Source: Eutreptiella sp. 'Long Island Sound 2002'
Taxonomy: Eukaryota; Euglenozoa; Euglenophyceae; Eutreptiales; Eutreptiaceae
NCBI GenBank assembly: GCA_964036045.1
Contig: OZ038382.1
Location: 79,397,918-79,461,917, forward strand
Direction of reading: 5' to 3'
DNA: 64,000 nt
Shown: in pieces, positions 47,607 through 56,901 of the stretch
How the letters are laid out: every line of letters begins with the position of its first letter
Numbering within the stretch: the stretch's first letter is position 1
The notes under the pieces: model-generated
Databases searched by the model: none
Told to the model about the DNA's origin: nothing
What the model saw: only the letters and a program-made list of their open reading frames with translations
Translations under genes and position numbers: made by a program

Positions 47607-50600
47607 ATGGTAAACTGGCAGGAAGCGGGCAGGCTGTGGCCGCGGCCCCACCCCCATGCGGCACGCCTGCTGCGTGGGTTGGTTTGGGACCAGCACTACC
47701 GCCACAGCCACCCCCAGTGTGAAGGCGGCATGCCCGGGAGCTTCGAGCTCCGCGAGGACATGGGGGAGGACCGCCTGCGGGCAGTGGAGGAGTGGCTGCG
47801 GGCGGAAGGCTACGAGTGGCGCTTCCGCCGCAGGCGCTGGAGGACGTGGACCCGGCCGGACAGGCCCGGCGAAGGGCTGCGCCCCGACGGGATCGAGGAG
47901 GACGAGACCCCCAACGAGTACCCGTCGGGGGCCTCGATCAATGTCTCCCAGTGGGACATGATCGAGAAGAACTTCCCGGAACCGGGGAGTGAGCACAGGC
48001 TGCAGGGCAGCAGCAGCGCGTCTCCGGCGAAGGAGAAGCGGTCCGCCGGGGACAGGAAGCGGGACCGGAGGTGGCGGGAGTACCAGGAGTCCCTGGCCGC
48101 CGAAGCCGCCCAAGGCGCCAAGGGCGGAACCCCAGCCCCCAGTCCCCAACGGGCCAATGGTGGTCACCACCCCGGCCACGCCACCCTTGGTGACTTCATG
48201 GCAGTCGCCACGCAGACCAGGGCCAAGCCCCGTCCGCTGCTCCTGAGGCCCCAGCAGGCCCCAGCAGGCCCCAGCAGCGACTTGGAGTCGGCCCACCGCG
48301 GGAGGATGCCCGCCGACCAGGCCAGCTCCAGCAGCAGCGCCGCTCCCGCCCAAAGGGACGTGGCGCGCGCCTGTGAGCGCGTCTGTAGGGTGCCCTGCAA
48401 CCTTCGGGTTGCCCGGCAACGGGCCACGCAGCGGAACGCTGCCGTGGAGGGCGCCGTCAGCATCGCCCATGAGGAGGCCACCGAGTGGGGCAGAGGCATG
48501 GACTACCACGCCTCGAAAGTGGCAGCCATCGCGGCCGGTCTCACGGCTGCGGCCGCCCATGAGGCAGTGGCTGCCCGGATCAGGGCAACCGACGAGGAAG
48601 CCCGCCGAACGCAGGAGGCCATTGCCTGCAAGGAGGCCGAGGTGAAGGCGCTGGAAGAGGCGCTTGCCCAAGAGAGGGCAAAGAAGGAGGCGGAGGAAAG
48701 GGCCCACGCCGAAGCAACGGCTAAGGCCCAGGAGGACGCCGCCAAGAAGGAAGCCATCGAGGCCGCGCGACGGAAGGTCGCTGAGGAGAAGGCCAAGACG
48801 GAGGCGGAGCTGGCAGCGTTCGAAGCGCAGAAGGCGCGGCTGCAGCAGGCCCGGGAAGCCGAGGCGGCTCGTGCTCGGGAGGAAGCCGAAGCGCGAGCTG
48901 CCGCAGCCACCGCCGCCGCAATGGAGGAGGCAGAGGCCAAACTCCGCCACGAGACTCCCCCGGGAGGATCACGAGTGGAGACCCTTCGAAAGCTTTTCGA
49001 AGGGGACGCCGCCTCCAGGATGACGCTGGATGAGGCGGACACGGGCAGCAGTGGGAGCAGTGGCACCACCGCCCGTCGACGGAGGAAGGGCAAGGGGAAG
49101 ACCCCCGAGAGGCCGCGGAGGCCAGCGGGTGGACACCCCCACGACAGTGACCCCTTCTTCACCGCCAGTGACGGGGATGAACGAGGCCGCCGACATCGCC
49201 AAGTGGTGGCTTGGACGGGCGGAGGCGGCGGAGACGTCCCCATGGAACCGGAAGGTGAGGATGAGGATCTCCCTCCTCCCTACCGGAGCTCGGAGTCTTC
49301 CGTGACCGAGACGCCCAGGTGGGGCGACATGGACGAGGATGACGACATGGACTTCGGCATCACGAGGAAGCGCCCATCCTCGGACCCACCGAGGCGACCC
49401 GGCGGAGACCCACCGGGACCCCCTGGCGGAGGACCATCAGGACCCCCTGGAGGACGCCCACCAAGTGGACCCCCTGGAGGCGGACCACCGGGCGGGGGAG
49501 GACCCCCTGGACCGGGCGGACCCGGCGGAGGCCCTCCTGGAGGACCCCCTGGGGACCCCGACGACCCACCAGGGGACGGCGACCTGGATACCACCTGGCG
49601 GTGGATTGTCTACCTCCGCAGGAGAGTCCAGTTGCTCGAGCTGGAGGTAGACACGGGCAAGGGCGAGATGGCTCACATCTCCAGGGTCGCCGCGCGCGCG
49701 CAGAAGGAGCTGGACATCGCCAGGGCCGAGACCAAGTCGCTGACCAACGTCGTCAGCGGCCTGCAGCAGAGGCTGGACGCGCTGGAAGCCCGTGGGAGCG
49801 TCGGCAGTGACCACCCACCCCTGGAGTCTGGCTCGTCGGACGACGGCTGGGGACCCGGACCAGGTCCAGGCAGACCCCACGCCCCCGGCGGAGCCCCGGG
49901 GAGTCGCCCCAGCGCCAGTGCCCCCTCTCTCACCGCCCCCTCTCACCACAGCGCGGGCCGCCGCAAAGAGCGCGTGCCGCCCGGCAGTGGCAGTGAGGAA
50001 TGGCGTGATGAGTGGCTCAGCGCGGAGTACCACAACCGCCGTGCTCCACCGCGGACGCCTGTACGCCCCCGACGCCCCGCACCAGCCCCGGAGCCAATTC
50101 CAATGGCTGGTGGACGTTATGGTGGACTCAGGGATGAGGTCCCCAGAGGAGACGTGGAGTGGGATGTTGGTGAAGGTGAGGACCTGGATCTGGATCTGGA
50201 GGAGTTCGACATCAGCCCGCCGCGTGGTGTACGACGGGAGGCCGCTGAACTCAGCCGCCGGCGCCGTGATGAGGATGCGTACATGGAAAGAGTACGGCGT
50301 GAACATTTTGGTTCAGCGTACGTGGAGGAACCACGGCGTAGCCACAGGGATTCCATGGAGGAGATGGACCTGGCGGCCGTGGGAGTCCGTGGGCGAGGCC
50401 GATGGAGGCCTCCGTCGACCTCGCGGCCGGCATTCATGGTCTCTAAGGCCGCGGATGCCGCCGTGTGGGAAGACTTGAAGGACATCAAGCCCGCCATGTA
50501 CGATGGCAACCCCCTCAACCTCGACCGCTTCTTGGAGAAGCTGGACGATTGGGGGCTGACCGTCACTGAAGACCTGCCTCCCGCGGATGCGGAGAGATAT

Positions 50601-51368
50601 GTCTTCAAACGGTTCAGGTACCGCCTGCCGGAAGTGCTCGGAGAGCTATACTTCGTGGCGACCAAGGAGGGGAGAATCAAGAACCTCAAGGAGGCCAAGA
50701 AGTGGCTCAACGAGCAGGAGCGGGTGGACGCTCCGCAGGTGGCTGCCAAGCGGTGGAAGTCCATCAAGCTTGAGCATGATGGACGGGAGATCCGCCTACG
50801 AGATTGGCGAGACTTCCGAGGGAAATACACCCTCTTCCGCCGCAACGTGGAGGATTGGAACGAGGGTGACGAGCAGGCTCGCCTGCTCTCCATGCTGCCG
50901 GAAGCATGGATCAAGAGGGTCACCAAGGAGGAATCCAAGAGGGCCAAGTCCAACCACACGGTCAAGATGATGCTCCCCAAAGAGTATCATACGAACGTGG
51001 TGGCTTGGGCGAAGAAGAACGTGGCCCGGGATGTCAAACGGCACTCCCTGCGGAACGCTCTTCTCATCACCGTCTCGGGCGATCGCGAGAAGACCGCGAT
51101 GTGGCGCCTTGACGATTGTGAGTTGAGGGGCCAGACCATCCGTCTGCAGCCCATCCCGGCGCGGATCAGCTGCGACGAGATCCTGGAGTGGGTTGGCGAG
51201 GAAGTACTCAAGGAGTACCGAAACCTCCACCACACCCGCGGGTTGAGGCCCGGCGACCGCGACGTCAACTACGTTGGCGAGGGACCTGGCGGGGAAGATG
51301 CCATGGACCCAGCGGGAGCCGGCGGCGATGAGACTCTCGTCGACGATGACGACGACGATGAGCGGTGA
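47607..51368 (+). CDS. gag: Element D Gag, long form lacking the zinc knuckle
   Basis: Structural protein expected to assemble the virus-like particle. The start at 47607 (GCCATGG context, Met-Val-Asn-Trp) is shared by X and Y. In-frame ATG 47565 would add 14 residues. The protein is 1253 residues. Seen in order: a conserved N-terminal region (about 1-140), a Glu/Ala/Lys-rich coiled coil (about 330-450), an acidic patch (about 555-580), a Gly/Pro collagen-like tract (about 592-661), a second coiled coil (about 671-730), an Arg/Ser/Pro-rich linker, a retrotransposon gag-like core (about 945-1200, with YDGNPLNLDRFLEKL) and a poly-Asp end. Compared with X and Y, two bases are missing near 51362, giving the TGA at 51366. 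The zinc knuckle therefore falls in another frame. Most Ty3/gypsy Gags are a few hundred residues, so the N-terminal 940 residues are unusual. Confidence 0.9.
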   Translation: MVNWQEAGRLWPRPHPHAARLLRGLVWDQHYRHSHPQCEGGMPGSFELREDMGEDRLRAVEEWLRAEGYEWRFRRRRWRTWTRPDRPGEGLRPDGIEEDETPNEYPSGASINVSQWDMIEKNFPEPGSEHRLQGSSSASPAKEKRSAGDRKRDRRWREYQESLAAEAAQGAKGGTPAPSPQRANGGHHPGHATLGDFMAVATQTRAKPRPLLLRPQQAPAGPSSDLESAHRGRMPADQASSSSSAAPAQRDVARACERVCRVPCNLRVARQRATQRNAAVEGAVSIAHEEATEWGRGMDYHASKVAAIAAGLTAAAAHEAVAARIRATDEEARRTQEAIACKEAEVKALEEALAQERAKKEAEERAHAEATAKAQEDAAKKEAIEAARRKVAEEKAKTEAELAAFEAQKARLQQAREAEAARAREEAEARAAAATAAAMEEAEAKLRHETPPGGSRVETLRKLFEGDAASRMTLDEADTGSSGSSGTTARRRRKGKGKTPERPRRPAGGHPHDSDPFFTASDGDERGRRHRQVVAWTGGGGGDVPMEPEGEDEDLPPPYRSSESSVTETPRWGDMDEDDDMDFGITRKRPSSDPPRRPGGDPPGPPGGGPSGPPGGRPPSGPPGGGPPGGGGPPGPGGPGGGPPGGPPGDPDDPPGDGDLDTTWRWIVYLRRRVQLLELEVDTGKGEMAHISRVAARAQKELDIARAETKSLTNVVSGLQQRLDALEARGSVGSDHPPLESGSSDDGWGPGPGPGRPHAPGGAPGSRPSASAPSLTAPSHHSAGRRKERVPPGSGSEEWRDEWLSAEYHNRRAPPRTPVRPRRPAPAPEPIPMAGGRYGGLRDEVPRGDVEWDVGEGEDLDLDLEEFDISPPRGVRREAAELSRRRRDEDAYMERVRREHFGSAYVEEPRRSHRDSMEEMDLAAVGVRGRGRWRPPSTSRPAFMVSKAADAAVWEDLKDIKPAMYDGNPLNLDRFLEKLDDWGLTVTEDLPPADAERYVFKRFRYRLPEVLGELYFVATKEGRIKNLKEAKKWLNEQERVDAPQVAAKRWKSIKLEHDGREIRLRDWRDFRGKYTLFRRNVEDWNEGDEQARLLSMLPEAWIKRVTKEESKRAKSNHTVKMMLPKEYHTNVVAWAKKNVARDVKRHSLRNALLITVSGDREKTAMWRLDDCELRGQTIRLQPIPARISCDEILEWVGEEVLKEYRNLHHTRGLRPGDRDVNYVGEGPGGEDAMDPAGAGGDETLVDDDDDDER

Positions 51369-51915
51369 AGTGGCCGTTTGTGCCTTCGTGGCCAGGAACC
51401 TGAGCGCGGGGAGCAAACTGGGAAACTGGAAGCCCCTGCAGCAGGGTTGGAGGAAGCAGGAGAAGAGGGACCCTCGCCGCATTGGCGACCCTCCGCTGTC
51501 CTTTGGGAAGTTCATACGAGCTCACCCTCAGGGCTGTTTCGTGTGTTATGGGAGGAAGCGAGGCTTCAACCATGACCATCGAACATGCCCCGTCCACAAG
51601 GCCGACACGGAGGCTTACAAGAAGGCGCACGGGTCGAAGAAGCGTGCGCCCGCGGGTATCCGGGAAGCCAAAATGGAGGTCGACAAGGACGAGCTGGCCA
51701 AGCTGATGTCGTCGGTGGGGACCGAGTTGGCCAAGGAGATCCAGGAGATCAAGCGGAACTGGGTCCCCAGGTCGGACAACAAGAACAAGGAGAACAACCA
51801 GAATGACCAGAACAAGGACAAGGACAAGAACAAGGGTAAGAAAGGGGGAAGGAAGAAGGGCATCAACGAAGTTGATGCGGAGGAGAACACCCCTTCCTCC
51901 ACAACCGACGCCCCC
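51369..51915 (+). pseudogene. gag: Element D Gag C-terminal segment, out of frame (zinc knuckle and basic tail)
   Basis: This frame is open from 51274 but homologous to X/Y Gag only after the 2-base deletion. It encodes a Cys/His motif with Cys at codons 51535, 51544 and 51586 and His at 51571 (CX2CX8HX4C, wider than the usual CX2CX4HX4C). Then come a Lys/Glu segment and an Asn/Lys/Asp-rich tail ending Thr-Asp-Ala-Pro before TAG. In other retroelements such a knuckle binds the RNA genome. It would be translated from D only after a +1 frame change. The codon at 51580 is CGA, where X and Y have TGA. Confidence 0.85.
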
Positions 51916-51918
51916 TAG
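51916..51918 (+). other. gag-pol junction TAG with a possible downstream hairpin
   Basis: The context CCC TAG CGG AGC is conserved in X and Y. The frame stays open on both sides. Seven bases after the stop GCCCCTG can pair with CAGGGC (one bulged base). In X and Y the pairing has one mismatch. CGG directly after a stop is known as a readthrough-prone context, best for UGA. This is a candidate leaky stop. Confidence 0.6.
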
Positions 51919-54900
51919 CGGAGCCCCTGCAGCCCAGGGCCCCAGCTAGGGCGGTCGCAGGATGGTGACGTGGGAAGCGCCGAACCATCCCGCTCGGGAG
52001 TCGATAAGCACAATGCGACTGCCGCGGGCGGAAGGCCCGGTCTGGCACCCAGTCGCGGAGGCGGGGTGAGGGCAACCGAAGGCACGAACGCTTGCACCCG
52101 TCCGTCCTTCGCGACCAAGAATGTGTTTGATGTACTACAGGATCTATCCGAGAGTATCGGAGGATCACCCGGACCGCAGCTGGATGCTGCAGATGGGCAG
52201 CCTGAGCCCATTGTCCACGACCTGCACCAGTTGCTTGTTGAGCTTCTGGAACGGCCGGAGATCCTGAGTTTGCACGCCGTGCGCCGTGTCGGTCGCGAGC
52301 GGCAGTTGCATCCTAAGGTCCGTGCCTTATGCGGGGAAGTGGAAAAGGTCTTCGACGTGTTGGTCGACACGGGAGCTCAGGTCAGCTTGGTCAAGGCTGG
52401 CCTACTTCCACCAGAGTGTCTGACCGACAGTCGGAAACCTGTCAGGCTGAAGGTGGCGAACGGCCAGTACATGGTGGGAGGCACGAAGGAAGCAGCCATT
52501 GGGCTGCAGTTCGTGAACCATCGTGAGCTGAGCCGCCCAGACCTCGGCAAGGAAATCCTCCTGCACGGCCGCTTCTACGAGGCCGAGATGGGCTGGGACA
52601 TGATCGTCGGGTACGACTTCATGATGGAGACGGACTCCGGCGTCCTCCCGGCCCAGGCCTCCATGACCCTGTACCAGGACGACCAACTCTCGTGGCTTTC
52701 GTCACCTGAGCACCATGTGGAATGCCAATGGATCCACCCCGAACGCAATCAGCTCGAAGTGGCCGCGCTGGACACTGAGCCAACTGGTCCTGCAAACCAG
52801 GAGTACGGCGTAAGGCTGGAAGTGGCGAGCCGAGTGGTCGCGGACTTGGGAGCTTCGGATCTGGCCCTGGATGCGTTCTCTTCAGGAACCTCCGCCCATC
52901 TGCGGGTGTGTGAGAAGTACTGGAGCGCACAGGACTCCGCGTGGAAGAAGCACTGGGGTCCGCATCAGGGATTGATGTGGATCCATTGCCCCCGCCGGGA
53001 CATTCCAAGAGCGATAGCGAAGATTCGTAGGGACCGCTCCAAGGCAGTGCTGGTTGTTCCTATGGGATGCACCGAGGAGGAAAGTACCCGGCCTTGGGTA
53101 GCCTCATTGACCAACATGACCTTGAACAAGGTCGTCCTACCGGCTGGAGAGAGCGTCTATCAGGACGCTAAGGGACAGCCCATGCCACCCCAGAGATGGC
53201 CAACGGAATTCCACTATGTGGATGGGGGCCTTGATCAGGCCGACACCACGGACTTCGTGTGTGTCAACCGCATCATAGCGGAGCCTTGGAGGCAATGCTT
53301 TGCGGTTCCCCCTGTTGACATCGAAGAATCGGAATCCGAAGAGCCCCTCACTGAAGAGGAGTGGGATCTGGTTCAGGGGTATATGGATCAGCCCTTTCAC
53401 GACTGGGGAAACCAGCGTGAGGGCAAGGGCCAGGACAGAGCCTGGTGGGAAGTGGACTCGATCGTCTCTGGTTCCTATGACGGGAACACCTTCGTGCAGA
53501 GGGTGCTGGATCACCTGTCCAGCCAGGACGAGCCAATCGGGGGTAGCCCACCCACCTACGGCGATCTATTCCGAGGCAAGACCAGAGATGGCCCTTTGGG
53601 CCACCTGGGAAGACCACCTGAGCCGAAAGCGAGCGGAGTAGCTACCCCTCAAGTAAGCTCCGTGGTTCAAGTGCCCGGAAAAGCCAAGGCGGAGTCCGAT
53701 GACTGCCCCAAGATCCAGGCATTGAGGGCCAGGCTGAAGCAGAAGTATGGTGATACCTTCTTCAGCGGTAAGCCTGTGTTTCCCCCACCGGTGCGTGGAC
53801 CGTATGGCGAGGCCAAGATACGACTGAAGCAGGACCCCCGTGTGTATCGGCACCGGGAGTTTGCCCTGAGGGGCGAGAGGAAGGAGGCCATGGAGAAGAT
53901 CCTCCGTGACTTCATCCAGAGGGGTTGGCTCGAGCCGTGCCACTCCGAATGGGCCTCTCCATGCTTCGTTGTCCCCAAGAAGGTGGCCGGTGAGTGGCGG
54001 CTCGTGGTCGACTACCGCGGCCTGAACGCCCAAACGCAGCACGACAGCTATACGCTGCCCCTCATTGAGGACATGCTGCAAAAACAACACCGGCGGAGGA
54101 TCTTCACGGTGATTGACCTGAAACATGGTTATCATCAGATGCCTCTCGCCGAGGAGTCCCGTGCCTGCGCAGCCATGAGCACTCCACTCGGACCTCTCCA
54201 GTGGAAGGTGATGCCTATGGGCGTTACCAACGGCAATGCGGCTTTTCAGCGGATGCTGGAGAACCTGCTTGAGCCGGTGCGCGACTGTGCGGACCCCTTC
54301 GTGGACGACGTGATCATCGCGTCCGGGGACCCCAGCATGAGCTACGAGGAGCTCCTGGAGGCACATGAGAGGGACGTCACTCGAGTGCTGGACCTTCTGG
54401 TTCGGCACAAACTCACGGGAAGCAGTGACAAGGCCACCATTGCGGTAAGCGAGGTGGTCTTCGCTGGCCACGTAGTCGGGAACGGGCAGCGAAAGCCCAT
54501 ACCTGGCAAGGTGGCTGCGATTGAGCACTGGGAAAAGCCCAAAACGGTCTCTGAGCTACGGGCGTATCTGGGGTTCTGCAATTACTACTCGGGGTATATC
54601 AAAATGTATGCCGAATATGCAGCCCCCATGACGACCATGCTCAAGGGCAACCGAGAGGAGACCAAGAAGGGGTCCAAGAAGGCTCTGGTCTGGACAGCTG
54701 AGTCCGACCGTGCCTTTGAGGAGATGAAGCAGGCGCTGCTATCCGCAGTGGGTCTGCACCTGGTGGATCCCAACCGAGGGTTCGTCCTGCGCACCGACGC
54801 TTCCGACTACGCCATTGGCGCTGTGTTGGAGCAAGTGCTTGACGACGGGAGGCACGTGCCCATGGCCTTCTGGAGCCGAGTCCTGGCGGAAGGGCAGAGA

Positions 54901-56901
54901 CGGACGTGGACGCCCCATGAAAAGGAGGCGTATGCCATCGTCATGGCTCTCAGGAAATGGGCTGGGTACATAGCCCTCCATCCCGTCACCGTCTGCACCG
55001 ACCATCAGAGTCTGCAGTCGTGGCACAAGGAGCACGTGGACACCCCCTCAGGTCCCGCCTCCCGACGGGCAAGATGGCACGAGACCTTGGCCAAGTTCGA
55101 CCTTACGGTTGTTTATATTCCTGGAAAGGATAACACCGTGGCGGACTGTCTCAGTAGGTGGGCCTATCCCGCCAGCAAGGGCATGCAGGATATCTCTGCC
55201 CATGGCGATGAGGCTGAGACCGCTGAAGCCAAGAGGATCATCGAAATGGAGCGCCTGATGGAGGAGGAGGGTGCCAAATGCTTCGTCGTCATGGCTGCAG
55301 ATGCCCCCCTCGCGTCGAGGGTGAGCAGAGCGGTCAGAGTACTCCCCCCTGATGGAGCTGAGTCCGACAAGCACCTCTTCCCGGAGTCTTGCCTCCAGGA
55401 CGACTGGACCGACGACTACGCCAAGTCTGAGGCCTTTGCGGCCGAGTATAGGGCTGTGACCGACCCTGACGACGGGCAGAAGTGGCCAAAGGGGCTGACT
55501 GAGGAAGATGGCAAGCTCTACCGGAATGGTAAGCTGCTAGTACCGGAGTCCCGGGTGCTTGAGCTTTGTGAAGCTTGGCACCACCACATGCTGCACCCAG
55601 GGGTCAAGAAGCAAGCTCTTGACATGCAGCGTCGGTTCGAGATCGACCATATCGTTCTCTACACCGCCATCAAAAAGGTCAGGAAGGGTTGCTCGGTCTG
55701 TCAGGCCTGCAATCTCGATAACCGGAACGTCAAGGGGGAAGCCCAATGGACCCCGGTTCCTGACCAGCCCATGGAGAGCGTGGCCATGGACGTCTTCTCC
55801 ATGCCCGAAGTGCACATTGGCAAGGAGACCTTTGACTGCGTGGTTCTCTGTGTGGACCGCCACAGCGGCTACGTTGTAGCCGTTCCGGCACGCAAAAAGG
55901 GGTTGCTTGCCAAGGAAGTGGCAGTCATGATGATTCGTCATTGGCTGACCGTCTTTGACATCCCCCGCACCATTTGCAGTGACCGAGGGCCCCAGTTTAC
56001 TGGTGGCTGGTTCAAGGCTATGTGTTCCCTCATGGGGATACGTCATGCCAAGAGCGTCGCCTATCTCAGCCGGTCTAACGGCCGTGCTGAAGTGGCTGGA
56101 CGGCAGCTGTTCGAGAAGCTGCGCAAGATCCACATCACCAATCCACGTCGGAACTGGTTTGAGGAGATGTGGCCTGCTCTGAAGGCCCATCATGACACCC
56201 CCACTCCGGGCGGTTTGTCCCCTCACCAGATTCTGTTCGGCAGGGACCCCCTGGGTAGGGGACTTCCCTTGTCTGGTGATGGCATGGCTATGGATGCCAA
56301 GGAATTCTTTGCGCGGCAAGAGCAAACGGCGCGGGACATCCGCCAGCAGCTCGAGAAGGAGCATGCTGAGCGTCAGAAGTCCGCCCCGAGCTCGACAGCG
56401 CAGAAGTTCAGGGTGGGAGACCCGGTGTGGGTGATCAGACCCCGCCCCATGGGCACCCACCGCACCAAAACCTGGTTCACACCCGGAGAGGTGGTTCGCA
56501 GGATTGGTGAGGACACCTACCGCATCAAGGTGGGTCACGGACAGTTCCGGGAGCGCCACGAGAGTCAAGTCCGTGTGCGGGAACCCGACCTCCGTGGCCA
56601 GCATGTGTCCCTGAGCTATGCCGCACATGAGGCCCATTCGGACGACGACTATGCTGAGCAGGACGACTATACAGTCGAGAAGATCCTGGCTCAGCGTCCG
56701 AAGGCCTCGGCACCCGGAGGTCTGGAGTTCAAGGTTCGTTGGCGAGGCTATGGGCCGTCCCACGACACCTGGGAACCCGTCTCCTCGTTCGTGCCGCGGG
56801 TCAATACACCCTTCATGGAGTACATCCGCAAGCACAAGACCAAGATCCATGTTTCGGACTTGGCAGCACTCACCCGGGCGATTGCAGCCAGGGGTGCCTG
56901 A
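51919..56901 (+). CDS. pol: Element D Pol: protease, RT, RNase H, integrase, chromodomain
   Basis: About 1660 codons follow the TAG. Residues counted from 51919: aspartic protease DTGA at 150-153, RT with the FVDD palm motif at 794-797, RNase H acidic residues D960, E1003 and D1028, an integrase HHCC zinc finger (H1221/H1226, C1258, C1261), and an integrase core D1291, D1355, E1391 (D-x35-E). The C-terminal chromodomain has aromatic-cage residues Y1584, W1608 and W1618. The domain order defines Ty3/gypsy, and the chromodomain defines the chromovirus branch; such domains can steer integration to marked chromatin. There is no in-frame ATG before the protease motif, so translation presumably arrives by readthrough from Gag. 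There are no internal stops, unlike X and Y. Confidence 0.95.
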   Translation, partial: RSPCSPGPQLGRSQDGDVGSAEPSRSGVDKHNATAAGGRPGLAPSRGGGVRATEGTNACTRPSFATKNVFDVLQDLSESIGGSPGPQLDAADGQPEPIVHDLHQLLVELLERPEILSLHAVRRVGRERQLHPKVRALCGEVEKVFDVLVDTGAQVSLVKAGLLPPECLTDSRKPVRLKVANGQYMVGGTKEAAIGLQFVNHRELSRPDLGKEILLHGRFYEAEMGWDMIVGYDFMMETDSGVLPAQASMTLYQDDQLSWLSSPEHHVECQWIHPERNQLEVAALDTEPTGPANQEYGVRLEVASRVVADLGASDLALDAFSSGTSAHLRVCEKYWSAQDSAWKKHWGPHQGLMWIHCPRRDIPRAIAKIRRDRSKAVLVVPMGCTEEESTRPWVASLTNMTLNKVVLPAGESVYQDAKGQPMPPQRWPTEFHYVDGGLDQADTTDFVCVNRIIAEPWRQCFAVPPVDIEESESEEPLTEEEWDLVQGYMDQPFHDWGNQREGKGQDRAWWEVDSIVSGSYDGNTFVQRVLDHLSSQDEPIGGSPPTYGDLFRGKTRDGPLGHLGRPPEPKASGVATPQVSSVVQVPGKAKAESDDCPKIQALRARLKQKYGDTFFSGKPVFPPPVRGPYGEAKIRLKQDPRVYRHREFALRGERKEAMEKILRDFIQRGWLEPCHSEWASPCFVVPKKVAGEWRLVVDYRGLNAQTQHDSYTLPLIEDMLQKQHRRRIFTVIDLKHGYHQMPLAEESRACAAMSTPLGPLQWKVMPMGVTNGNAAFQRMLENLLEPVRDCADPFVDDVIIASGDPSMSYEELLEAHERDVTRVLDLLVRHKLTGSSDKATIAVSEVVFAGHVVGNGQRKPIPGKVAAIEHWEKPKTVSELRAYLGFCNYYSGYIKMYAEYAAPMTTMLKGNREETKKGSKKALVWTAESDRAFEEMKQALLSAVGLHLVDPNRGFVLRTDASDYAIGAVLEQVLDDGRHVPMAFWSRVLAEGQRRTWTPHEKEAYAIVMALRKWAGYIALHPVTVCTDHQSLQSWHKEHVDTPSGPASRRARWHETLAKFDLTVVYIPGKDNTVADCLSRWAYPASKGMQDISAHGDEAETAEAKRIIEMERLMEEEGAKCFVVMAADAPLASRVSRAVRVLPPDGAESDKHLFPESCLQDDWTDDYAKSEAFAAEYRAVTDPDDGQKWPKGLTEEDGKLYRNGKLLVPESRVLELCEAWHHHMLHPGVKKQALDMQRRFEIDHIVLYTAIKKVRKGCSVCQACNLDNRNVKGEAQWTPVPDQPMESVAMDVFSMPEVHIGKETFDCVVLCVDRHSGYVVAVPARKKGLLAKEVAVMMIRHWLTVFDIPRTICSDRGPQFTGGWFKAMCSLMGIRHAKSVAYLSRSNGRAEVAGRQLFEKLRKIHITNPRRNWFEEMWPALKAHHDTPTPGGLSPHQILFGRDPLGRGLPLSGDGMAMDAKEFFARQEQTARDIRQQLEKEHAERQKSAPSSTAQKFRVGDPVWVIRPRPMGTHRTKTWFTPGEVVRRIGEDTYRIKVGHGQFRERHESQVRVREPDLRGQHVSLSYAAHEAHSDDDYAEQDDYTVEKILAQRPKASAPGGLEFKVRWRGYGPSHDTWEPVSSFVPRVNTPFMEYIRKHKTKIHVSDLAALTRAIAARGA

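Noticed and set aside
51274-51369. Programmed +1 frameshift between Gag and its C-terminal part in D
   Set aside because: X and Y have the two segments in one frame, so a 2-base deletion in D is simpler.
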